Source: Phaeoceros laevis (Eukaryota; Anthocerotophyta; Anthocerotopsida; Notothyladales). Taken from it: a stretch of 39,180 nucleotides of DNA. The notes under the pieces are model-generated. The model searched no databases and had not been told where the DNA came from. It worked only from the letters and a program-made list of their open reading frames with translations. Within the stretch, counting starts at the first letter, position 1, and the number at the start of each line of letters is the position of its first letter. Both the position numbers and the translations under genes were made by a program. Positions 10,788-20,300 of the stretch are shown here, piece after piece. The DNA is taken from NCBI GenBank assembly GCA_049999765.1, contig JBNGIQ010007833.1, positions 1-39,180 on the forward strand. Reading direction: 5' to 3'.

Positions 10788-10836
10788 GCATCCCACGGTG
10801 AAAGTATATATTTATGCCCAAGGCTGCCCACAATGA
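10785..10836 (+). pseudogene. Frameshifted continuation of PPR1 past its stop
   Basis: The stop TAA (10785-10787) follows GDG. Skipping one base (T at 10785) reads AAG CAT CCC, i.e. KHP, the residues expected at the end of E2, and stays open for about 16 codons to a TGA at 10834. So a single-base insertion plausibly ended the ancestral frame. No DYW sequence is recognisable further on; a dispersed repeat begins at 10851. Confidence 0.6.
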
Positions 10837-10850
10837 TGGAAGAATGATAG

Positions 10851-11142
10851 TTCAATATGTTCTTCAAATATCCCCGGGTATCCACTGGAAAATGCCCATG
10901 TTCTCACTTCCAATCAGCTCTCTTTCTTTTGAGTTGAGGAGATCCATCATTCTGTGTTCTGATACGTGGTGGATCAGTGTCCACAATCCCTGTCCGTGTC
11001 TCAGTTTAACAGGGTCAGGGTTAAGCACGTACATTCACCCCAAGAGAAAGACAACAATCTCAGTTTGACGGGGGATAGAGTTAAAAGCACACTCGCACCC
11101 AAGAGAAAGACAACAATCTCCGGCGCACACACCCGAGCACCG
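10851..11142 (+). repeat. Dispersed direct repeat, copy A
   Basis: About 290 bp closely similar to 17081-17380 in the same orientation (both begin near ATATGTTCTTCAAATATCCC and end near GCACACAC.C..GAGCAC). Each holds two internal copies of a sub-unit around AAGAGAAAGACAACAATCTC preceded by GGGATAGAG.TAAGCAC. Copy A directly follows the PPR1 stop codon. Confidence 0.85.
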
Positions 11143-11373
11143 GCCCCACCAAGGACCCCCGCTGTCCAGCCCACTCCATCCGCGATGCTTATTAACTGTC
11201 CACTAGTAATTGCTAAGAATGAATTTACCCCCTGTCCGGAAAACATTTGCCATTTTTTACCAGAACGCACGCCTTCCTAGCAGCTGAGACGACATACTAC
11301 GCGGCCCCGGGAAGGAGCTTCAACCAGACAAGTATACCCAAAGATAGCCATGGATGTTTGAACTTAAGGGGTA

Positions 11374-11559
11374 ATGCTTCAAGCATGTGGAGTACTTGCA
11401 CAGAAGGAAGAAGACGTTCTTCTCCATGGGCAATCCGTAAAAGTAAGATCTCTCGAAGGGGTCAAAGAATTGCATGCTTATGCTGAAAAATTGGATTATA
11501 CTTAAGATGTCTTTGTTGGTAGCACGCTTGTGAGTACCTATGGAAAATGTGGTACCTAG
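11374..11559 (+). pseudogene. PPR fragment relic
   Basis: One frame reads LQACGVLAQ...., VKELHAYAEKLDYT, stop, DVFVGSTLVSTYGKCG, stop. This is the L/S junction of a PLS-class PPR protein (..LLQAC....GKELHA......D.FVGS.LV.MY.KCG), interrupted by TAA at 11503 and ended by TAG at 11557. No flanking repeats are recognisable, so this is an isolated decayed piece. It is less like PPR1-PPR3 than the other relics are. Confidence 0.7.
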
Positions 11560-12112
11560 CATCGTTGAAGCACAGCCAACGTGATGGCGGATCAGCTCTC
11601 ACCAAAAACCGGCCTCACTACTATAATGACCAATTGATTTAAGGGCTTGACCAGTTGGGGAAAAATCTTCCGGATGCAAAAAAGTAATAAGCCAATATAA
11701 CTTCATATTGTCGGATTTCCGATAGTTCCTTTTCCTAAGGACAGGTTAACTTGCCGGGTAGACTTGATATTTCAGAAATTTTCCGGAAATTATTATGTAT
11801 GTAGATTGGTATAAGTATAGTGCAGGAAATATGCTACCTATTACTTTCAAGATCATTGTAAAGATTACTTGTATAATGATATGATTTATTGACTTAGTAG
11901 TATGATCAAACTATGAGCGAAGCTACTTTGACCTTCTTTCTTCTTGAATGTAAGATTGCTAGTAATTGTTACCAATACCTAAATACCAAAACCTAACACC
12001 AACACCTAAAGACAAGAATGGCCATATCTTAGTTTCACACCAAATTCTTTGTGGTTTGCGGCTGAAGGCGGTGCAAGTTTAATATGGAAGGAAAGGGGAA
12101 GTGCAAAGTTCA
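11560..12112. other. Gene-poor AT-rich stretch
   Basis: No ORF with protein character and no structured RNA recognised. It contains short TTTCCGGA-type and GACCA-type motifs without clear repeat boundaries. Confidence 0.3.
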
Positions 12113-12308
12113 TGATGAAAATAGCCGTAGAAAGGTGGACGATGCAAGCGCTAGCATTCGAGGTACTCTATTTAAGATACTTGGATTGACAAGAATGACT
12201 ATNNNNNNNNNNTGATGAAATTAGCAAAGGCCGTAGAAAGGTGGGCGATGTAAGCGCTACCATTCGAGGTACTCTATTTAACATACTTGGATTGACAAGA
12301 ATGACTCT
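12113..12308 (+). repeat. Imperfect duplication with a 10-N assembly gap at the junction
   Basis: 12113-12202 and 12213-12308 are similar copies (both run from TGATGAAA through CCGTAGAAAGGTGG and end near GGATTGACAAGAATGACT). The ten Ns at 12203-12212 lie exactly between them. Both copies keep an open frame (..RRKV.D.SA.IRGTLF.ILGLTRMT). The true gap length is unknown. Confidence 0.85.
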
Positions 12309-12454
12309 AGTGCTTGTTGGTGGGACATCAGTTCAAAAGCAAGCTATTGCGGAAGATGTTTCATCAAATCATATAGGCATGGAAGAGAAGTTTGTATGGA
12401 CAGAGTCTCAAGCAAACAAACAACCTCGGGCCTCACGATGCGAATGCTACATAT

Positions 12455-12629
12455 GGTTTTTTTACTAAAGTGACTTGCTGCACACGATTGTAATGACCAT
12501 CACCTTTTGGTAGTTACCCGGGTTCTTTATTACACCACGGAAGTCGCTGGTCCTTCACGATGTGGCGAAGGGCATTTCACAGTTTTTTTCACTAAAGTAA
12601 AGTTCTTATCGCACACGATTGTATGACCA
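12455..12629 (+). repeat. Two-copy direct repeat
   Basis: TTTTTTTACTAAAGTGA...GCACACGATTGTAATGACCA at 12455-12499 recurs in modified form at 12582-12629 (TTTTTTTCACTAAAGTAA...GCACACGATTGTATGACCA). Likely a transposon remnant; not assigned to a family. Confidence 0.6.
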
Positions 12630-13027
12630 AAACGGCCAAAATGATGGTTTTTTTTTTATGGAAGGCCTTTTAAGGCCCCCTCAAAATAGCGACGAATCCG
12701 AGAAACCGTTTCATCGAAGACCCTTTTATAAGCTTGATAAGGGTGGGATTCAAATGTCTTCCCTATATGGTTAATTACTTGGTTTAAGCTTTGTTGATCA
12801 ATTGCTTCAATCTCTCCTTAGATCAGGAAACATGCACCATCTCGTTCAAATCGATGTAGCTGTCAGCAACCACTAAAGACAACGAGAATTTTAGTTCACA
12901 AGCCAAGTAGCAATCACAAGATTACAAGCTAGATCACAAGTTAATATTCAACGCACTCTGAACTTAGTCAACCGCAGAGTTACCTTAAGAGCGATGGAGA
13001 TTTTTGTGCTAGTCAACGAGGTCAGAT

Positions 13028-13751
13028 GTGCTAATTACATGTCTTATCCTCCCTAGCTCCGCAGTTGTGGCAGGCCATATATTTCCAATGAGAGCTGAAC
13101 CATATCTTCAAGGTTTTTGTCCGCAGCTAGCAAGCATCAATGATCTAGAGAATGGAATCTTGTGGTCCGACATCATTGAAATGGCTTTTGAAGCCTCAGC
13201 AATATTGTTCAATTGGGATGAGAGCTCCAAAATATTGGTACCTCATGTTATATGTGTGTGTGTGTATGTTATAGATGTCAACATTCTTAGAGTCAACATG
13301 TATGAGGCCATGACCTATTTGAAGACTCTTACCGGTATAAGCAAAGATGGCAACTCGGTGACTACTGCATCATCCAGGAATACTGAAGAATATTCTGAGC
13401 TACTGAGCATGAGGAAGATTTTGCAAGCAGTAGACCAATTGGATGATGCCAAGCAGAAGGCTAAGGTCTTCAAGTTTATGTATTCTTGAGCATAGAACCA
13501 AAGAACTCTACATGACCTTTTCATTTGACAACATAGATGGCACGCCTATTCACCTTCCGAGAACTTCACTCTGTGAAGATGCATTTACCACAAGAGACGT
13601 ATTGGCTATGGGCGCACTAATCGCAAGAAACGTCCTCCCTCCAGGATTCAACTATGTCCCCAAAGATATCAGTCTAGGGATGGTCTTGCAAGCGGGAGGG
13701 GTAAGTACTCCTCATAGATATAACATTTTTCAACGTTTTTTTGCTGACTAG
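13028..13751 (+). CDS. Possible exons of an unrecognised gene
   Basis: Three + strand segments look mildly protein-like: about 13070-13236 (GHIFPMRAEPYLQG..), 13290-13489 (TYLKTLTGISKDG..) and 13495-13700 (LYMTFSFDNIDGTPIHLP.. to a GTAAGT at 13701). They lie in different frames and I could not join them confidently. No family recognised; they could be a decayed transposon gene. Confidence 0.2.
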
Positions 13752-14367
13752 CCTGTAGAGGTGTATTTGGATACATATGGCGAATAACCTGAAGGCATGC
13801 GGCCGTAAGTACTAACTTGCCATGCCTATCTTCAGTCACCATAAACCTGACCTCGTGTTCTACATCGGATTCGAGACATTGTCGGTGGCTTGGAATCTTC
13901 TGTTCTTGGTAAGCTTTGTCATAAGCTTTGTTCAGCCATGTGACATGTTTCTTCAACAATTCCTGTCCACCCTTTGTTTGCACCCAATCTTTTACAATCT
14001 GTCTATTGTCAATAAGATTCTGCAAATCTGCACGGAAGGTCCATTGCGCTTGTAGTTTTTCCATTTCTTCCTTCACTCTCTTGTCCACCACGCACTCAAG
14101 TGTGACAAGTAGCCTTGGGTTCAAAACATCTTGTAACAAGTCCTCCTTATCAGCTATACCAAAAAGCATTTTGCATAGGCCAACTTGATGAGCTAGTAAA
14201 TCACTATTCTGCTTAGGTAAAGGAGATATTCGATAACAATGGTTAGTAGGCAAGGTGGGAATTTGACCGGTTTGCCAAAAGGGTTTTACAGGTTCCAGGA
14301 TTTTTTTAGTAGTCAAGAAAAAAGTTAGAACTAGAGATTCGGATGCCTTTTTAATATGGCTATCCAT
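13669..14367 (-). CDS. Hypothetical protein, 232 aa
   Basis: Uninterrupted ORF with an ATG start, rich in charged residues and predicted mostly helical (for example KRVKEEMEKLQAQW and GQELLKKHVTWLNKAYDKAY). I recognise no domain. It sits next to a transposon-like element and overlaps the weak + strand segments at one end, so it may be a transposon-derived gene, one exon of a longer gene, or chance. Confidence 0.25.
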   Translation of the reverse strand: MDSHIKKASESLVLTFFLTTKKILEPVKPFWQTGQIPTLPTNHCYRISPLPKQNSDLLAHQVGLCKMLFGIADKEDLLQDVLNPRLLVTLECVVDKRVKEEMEKLQAQWTFRADLQNLIDNRQIVKDWVQTKGGQELLKKHVTWLNKAYDKAYQEQKIPSHRQCLESDVEHEVRFMVTEDRHGKLVLTAACLQVIRHMYPNTPLQASQQKNVEKCYIYEEYLPLPLARPSLD

Positions 14368-14410
14368 ATTAACATATGACTATTAATTTTTTTTTTCAAA
14401 ATAAAACGTG

Positions 14411-14980
14411 TTGACCCTTTTACCTCCCGGAAAAAGGGTCATAAACGGTTTTGACCGGTTTATTGTGACCGGATTACTTCCAGGGAAAAGGGCCACATCC
14501 CTAAATTGTTTGACCGGTTTGAAAAGGTTATAAACGGGTCAAATGGGTAAAAATTTTTAAACCCTTCAAACAATTCAACCCACTTTCTCAGGCACGTTCT
14601 ATCTCTTATTCTTAAAATCCTTCCAAAGTTCATAAAAAAAGTCTTAAGTATGGAGGAGGAGGGCAGCTTCCTAGAAAGCGCGAAAATGTGTGTAGTATGG
14701 AGGGGGGCTTCCTAGAACCCAAACCCGCGCGGCGGGCAAGGCCAAGACTCACTATATAGGTTTAAAAATTTAAGGGAGGTCGAACACGCGACCTCCTTTA
14801 CCCGGTTTATAACTTTTTAACTTTTAACCGACCCTTTAATTTTTTACCCTTTAACTTTTGATTGGATTAAAGGGTCAAACCGGTTAAGCTTTTTTAAATC
14901 GGTTATACGGTTTACCCCCGACCGGATTACCACAAAGTAAAAAAGTCACCGACCAGATTACCCCAAAATAAAAGGGTCAA
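14411..14980. mobile_element. Putative non-autonomous element with inverted ends (MITE-like)
   Basis: The left end starts TTGACCCTTTTA at 14411; the right end, on the opposite strand, reads TTGACCCTTTTA from 14980. Inside each end the motifs GACCGG, AACCGGTT and AAAGGGTC recur in mirrored order. The middle holds a short direct repeat (TATGGAGG..GG.GGCTTCCTAGAA at about 14649 and 14697). There is no ORF of useful length. A target-site duplication was not identified. Confidence 0.5.
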
Positions 14981-15165
14981 AATGTAAAGGACTTACTTGT
15001 GAGGCAACTAGGTAGTTACCTGAAATAACTAGTGTGTTACTTGATATGTAGCTCTAGGGTTAGGTGTCAGATATTGATAGGTTGGGATTGGGCATGAGTT
15101 GAGTGCAAACCTAAGTTTAGATCTGGGACATAAGTTTAGCTTTGGCTCTGGAGCTCTGTCCTGGA

Positions 15166-15310
15166 AGATCCTTGGACTCCTTGTGCCTAAAGTCGGGAGA
15201 TCGTGCGCTCTTCTTGTTCGTCCTGTAGTCCCACCACAATGTAGGGTCCAAGAAATACTGCCTCCATAACAACTCTTGTCGTTCTCCTGCATTGATAATA
15301 TCCAGTATGC
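15166..15310 (-). pseudogene. Fragment of a PDF-motif protein (PPR2-like N-terminus or OSB-like)
   Basis: The minus strand encodes a clear PDF module, LLWRQYFLDPTLWWDYRTNK followed by KSARSPDFRHKESKDL, closely parallel to PPR2 residues 79-113 (LWQQLFLEPTMWWDDRRDKK, SRSPDFRRK). The expected LWL...P.WV part and all PPR repeats are missing; the sequence turns unrelated and stops. Most likely a truncated PPR2 paralogue; a fragment of an OSB gene is the alternative. Confidence 0.65.
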
Positions 15311-16152
15311 GTAGCTTGGCTGCTAAGCCACAGCACGGCACAAATGTGCGGCTTGTGTAAATCCATTGCCTCGGAGGTACATTTAACCTCCCTTCCAGCT
15401 CCAAGGTGTGGGCCTGACTCTCAGCTGCTGGCATCCAAAACCGCTGATGTTGAATCCCGTTGGTGCTGCGCAACAGTAGGTGGAGGAAATGCGGCATTGC
15501 TACCTCTGCAAAAACTGGTGCAAAAACTGGAGCACTTGGCTATGGCGGCTGCAAAAATTGGAGCACTTGGTGGCGGCCCTCGGACTGGGAAATGTTATCC
15601 AGGTCAAGCGCAGCCACAAGCCACAAGCCACGGTGGCCTGCGGTTTGGCGGTTTGAACTCACAGCGAAGCACCAGCAGCAGGGACATATGTCGGCGTAAA
15701 AAAGTGAAGGAACAACCGTACATCTTGTGCGGGTGTGCATGAAGCTTAGCACAAAAGTAGAGATTGGAACTACTGCGAGCGCAGCACCATCTCACATGAC
15801 AAACTACTACACTGAATATTGCGACAACCTAAATGTGTCGAGCATGCTGATAAGTAGGAGACCATGGCCAAGGCTCCTCTTCCATGGCATGTTCCCACAA
15901 CATTACAACGGGAATTCGCATCCTCATCGGACTCATTCAATATGTAGCCAGTTCTCAAATGGCGCGTACCTCTTACGGGAGTAAAATTGACTCTGTAGAC
16001 TGATGGATATTGCCAACCTGAAACCCTTGAAAAGTGGTCCGGCAAAAATCCTGCCAAAGAAATGAGAAGCCTCTAGCGGTCTCATGACTCTCATCTATCA
16101 TTGTGCAATAACATGTGCAGAAGCTAGAATGATGAGACCGCACCAACAAAGT

Positions 16153-16224
16153 CACTGGTGACACAAACTACACAGGTGCACTGGTGACACAAACGACACA
16201 CAGGTGCACTGGTGACAAACGACG
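16153..16224 (+). repeat. Short tandem repeat, about 26-28 bp unit
   Basis: CACTGGTGACACAAAC occurs at 16153 and 16179 and, shortened, at 16207, with ACACAGGTG between copies. The surrounding 15800-17080 region holds no recognisable gene. Confidence 0.75.
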
Positions 16225-17080
16225 GGTTCGAATCACCCATTTCCAACTTCCATGAGGGGCGGCAACCTGTAAGTAAAATCCAGTAGAAAAGCGTGTCTTT
16301 CACCAAGGTTGTCTTCACAGACACTTCACACAAGACTCCTGTGTGTAAGCTCATATTTTGTCCAGCCATATGCACTGAAGATCTGATGAGTTGCCTTGCA
16401 TTTCAGACAGCATCTGCAGTCTGTCTACGAAGAGGCCCCAGTTGTTGCATGATCTGCGAGACCCAAGGCCGTAGTTTTGGCTCACTGCAAGAGACACAAC
16501 AAGGTAGCAGAATTACGCGACTTGCCAGGGAAAACCAAATTAACACCCTCAAACCAAGAAGGAAACCCACTATCTGAGAACCCAGAACAGTATGATTTTC
16601 ACGCACTTTCGCCAACAAGATTCAACTAGGGACATAATTTGGGGTGAGGCGTTGCTGGGAATTTGAAGTCGTCTACCCTGAAAACCAACAACACCTACAA
16701 CCTGCACCAGCCATGGGTCTCAGATTTGTGAATCGACACATTTTGTGTTTGAAGGGCGTCACACAATGATTGAAAACAATTAAGTCACCCGGATGCACAT
16801 TCTGTGCAGATAATAAAAAAGGAACAGTCATAATGCATGCTTCACCAACCTGCGGCAGACTTAGTCCATTCCAAGCCTGCTGCAAACTTACCAACTCCCA
16901 CATAACCACCCAAAGCTGTACACATCACACTTCTCAGTCGCCTGTTCATCTCAAAGTACTTCAGGTGCCATCCACTCCGGCTGTGATGGATGAACAAACC
17001 GATCAGCTCAAACAATTCTAGTGCCAGGCTCCAAATTCTGACAGGAATATCTTTTCACCCTCACAGGCCCCTGCCCTCAT

Positions 17081-17380
17081 TTCATATGTTCTTCAAATAT
17101 CCCCAGGTATCCACTGGAAAATGGCCCTGTTCTCACTTCCAATCAGCTCGCTTTCTTTTCAGTATGGGAGAAGATTCATCAATCTGGTCATGTGTTCTGA
17201 TGCGTGGTTGATCAGTGTCCAAGATCCCTGTCCGTGTCTGGGCTTGATAGGGATAGAGTTAAGCACGCACATTCACCAAGAGAAAGACAACAATCTCAGT
17301 TTGATGGGGATAGAGCTAAGCAAGCACATTCACACCCAAGAGAAAGACAACAATCTCTCGCACACACACCTGAGCACTGG
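17081..17380 (+). repeat. Dispersed direct repeat, copy B
   Basis: Second copy of the repeat at 10851-11142, same orientation. It ends 18 bp from the stop codon of PPR2, which is on the minus strand, so the copies flank the 3' ends of two PPR genes in opposite relative orientation. Confidence 0.85.
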
Positions 17381-17397
17381 CTAGATCTTCAGTATTC

Positions 17398-20300
17398 TCA
17401 CGGTCGACCCATACAACTGCAACGCCCGTTTGCGAATCGATGCACACGATACCCATCCCTTACCACAATGTCTCTCTGTTCAAGCCTTGACATTATTTCC
17501 GTGGAGCTGTGGCAGTCACTGCACATGCGTAGATTCTTCATTACCACCAGAGGTGTCCCACTCGGAGTGTTCAACAGACCAAATGCCAGAGCTAGCTTCT
17601 CGGCATGCCCACAAAGCACATCTTCCTTCTCCTTCTGACTCACTGGCTTCAACACCAACTCTGTGTGAGGTACGTGCCCTCCTTCCTGCTTCACACGTGT
17701 ATTTGTCCTCTCTACCTTGAGTGCAATATCCTCTCTGTTTTCTCCCACCAGAAACCTGTGCACCTCCTTATTCACCTCAATGCTTGCCACTGCAGGTTTC
17801 TTGTTAGCTCCTGCTGCCCTTCTCTGTGTTTCAATCCTGTCTACATCAGTCCACCTACCTACATCTGCGTAGGCATTGGCCATGAGCACATAAGCAGACG
17901 CCATTTGAGGGTCGAGCCTAATCATGCTTTCAAAACACCACACAGCCCTATCTATATCCCCGTGACTTTTGCAGGCATTCAACAAAGACGTCAAGCCCAC
18001 CACATTCCTTTGGCCTTCACATGATAACAGCATATTCTCTGCCTCATCTAATTGGCCAGCACGCGCCAGAAGATCAATCATGCAGTTGTAATGCTGAACG
18101 GTAGGTTTGATGCCATGCTGTTCAGCCATGGAATCAAGGTGTTTGCGACCCTCGTGGACCAGTCCCTCATGACTGCATGCTACTAGAAGGCAAGTAAAAG
18201 TAACATCATTAGGATGAACACAGGCAACTATCATCTCCTCAAAACAAGCTAGTGCCTTGCGACCTTCATCACAAGCACCATACCCAGAGATCAGGGCATT
18301 CCATGTCACCACATCCTTTGTTTCCATGCTGTCAAAAACCTGGCGTGCACTTTCCAGCTCACCACATTTCGCATACATGTCCACCAGGCAGTTGCCCACC
18401 ACTACATTATCCAGCAGACCTCTTTTGACAATCTCTGAGTGCAGCTCCCTGCCCTTCTGCAAGGCACCAGTGCTTGCACACGCATTCAGAAGGCAAGCAA
18501 AAGTAACATCGTCAGCCAAAATGAGGCCCACCTCCTCCATTTGTCCATACACATCAAGCGCCTCTCGGCCGAGTCCTTGCTGTGCATACCCAGCTATCAG
18601 GGTATTCCATGTCACCACATTCTTTGTGGCCATGCTGTCAAAAACCTGGCGTGCATCTTTCAATTCGCCACATTTTGCATACATGTCCACCAGGCAGTTG
18701 CCCACCACTACGTTATCCAGCAGTCCTCTTTTGACAATCTGTGAGTGAAGCTCCCTGCCCTTCTGTATGGCACAAGTGCTTGCACACGCCTTCAGAAGGC
18801 AAGCAAAAGTAACATGGTCAGCCAAAACGAGGCCCGCCTTCTCCATTTGTCCATATACGACAAGCGCCTCTTGGCCCAGTCCTTGCTGTGCATACCCAGC
18901 GATCAGCACTGTCCATGTCACCACATTCTTTGTGTCCATGCTATCAAAAACCTGGCGAGCATCTTTCAGTTCACCAAATTTTGCATACCCAGCTATCAGG
19001 GCATTCCATGTCACCACATCCTTCGTGGCCATGCTGTCAAAAACCTGACGCGCATCTTCTAGCTCACCACATTTTGCATACATGTCCACCAGGCAGGTGC
19101 CCACCACTAGATCATCCAGCAGACCTCTTTTGACAATCTTTGAGTGCAGCTCCCTGCCCTTCTGTATGGCACCAGTGCTTGCACACGCCTTCAGAAGGCA
19201 AGCAAAAGTAAAATGGTCAGCCAAAATGATGCTCACCTCTTCCATTTGTTCATACACAACAAGCGCCTCTTGCCCAAGTCCTTGCTGTGCATATCCAGCG
19301 ATCAGGGCTGTCCATGTCACCACATCTTTTGTGGCCATGCTGTCAAAAACCTGGCGTGCATCTTTCAGTTCGCCACATTTCACATACATGTCAACCAGGC
19401 AGTTGCCAACAAACAAGTTAGTGGGATTGCCACTGTGCAGCACATCAGAGTGTACTCTTCTGCCCGATTCCAAGTCGGTGGCATATGCACAAGCTTGAAG
19501 GGCAGCTACAAAGACGTAACCATCCGCCTTCACTCCTGACCTACGCATCTCACGGTAGAGTTGTATGGCCTCCTTTGGTTTTCCGTGCTTAGCGTGTGCA
19601 GAGATTATGGAAAACCACATGAAGACATCCGGTTTCCCCACCCTGTTGAACACATCCATGGCCTCCTGCAGCCTACCCCCACATGCATACATGCGCAAGA
19701 GATGGTTTCCCAAAAATGTGTTGGATCCGTGCCCAAGCTTGACAGTGAGATCATGAACTCGTCGCCCCACAACCAAATCCTTCTTAGCTGTACACAGTTT
19801 TAGCACAGTGTAAAACAGAGACCGAGAAACACCAGAGTCTGTCTGCGACAGAGATTCCAGGGCTCCAACGGCCTCAGAAAGCTTCCCCTGCTGACATAAC
19901 GTGCTCACGGTAACAGCAGTAACGACGCCCATTTCCGATCCTAAACGCCTCCCAGGTTCAGGCTTATCCTGAGAGCTGGTCTCGAAAGGAGAGGCACCAT
20001 GGCCCATCGGCTGCGGAAGTGCTGGGCTCCTTACACTGCTGCTTCTGGAGCCCATTTCAGAAGCTGCACGCCTTCCAGGTTCGGGATTACCTGGAGAGCT
20101 TGACTCGGAAGGAGAGGCACCATAACCCATCTGCATATCCAAGGAAGCGAGCTGCTCATCAACCCAAGCTGGCTTAAGCATGTTGCTCAACCACAGCACT
20201 TCGCCGGACCCCTTACGCCGAAAGTCAGGGGAACGGGAGCTCTTCTTATCTCGTCTGTCATCCCACCACATGGTAGGCTCCAAAAACAATTGCTGCCACA

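Noticed and set aside
15344-15742. Gly/Ala-rich + strand ORF of 132 codons
   Set aside because: Composition comes from short simple repeats (TGCAAAAACTGG, CCACAAG); the minus strand holds the PDF fragment instead and no family is recognisable.
16205-16245. GGGTTCGAATC resembling a tRNA T-loop/B box
   Set aside because: The flanking bases do not form a five-pair T stem and no acceptor, D or anticodon arm could be found upstream.
18257-19539. + strand ORFs of 100-160 codons opposite PPR2
   Set aside because: Antisense shadows of PPR2 repeats.
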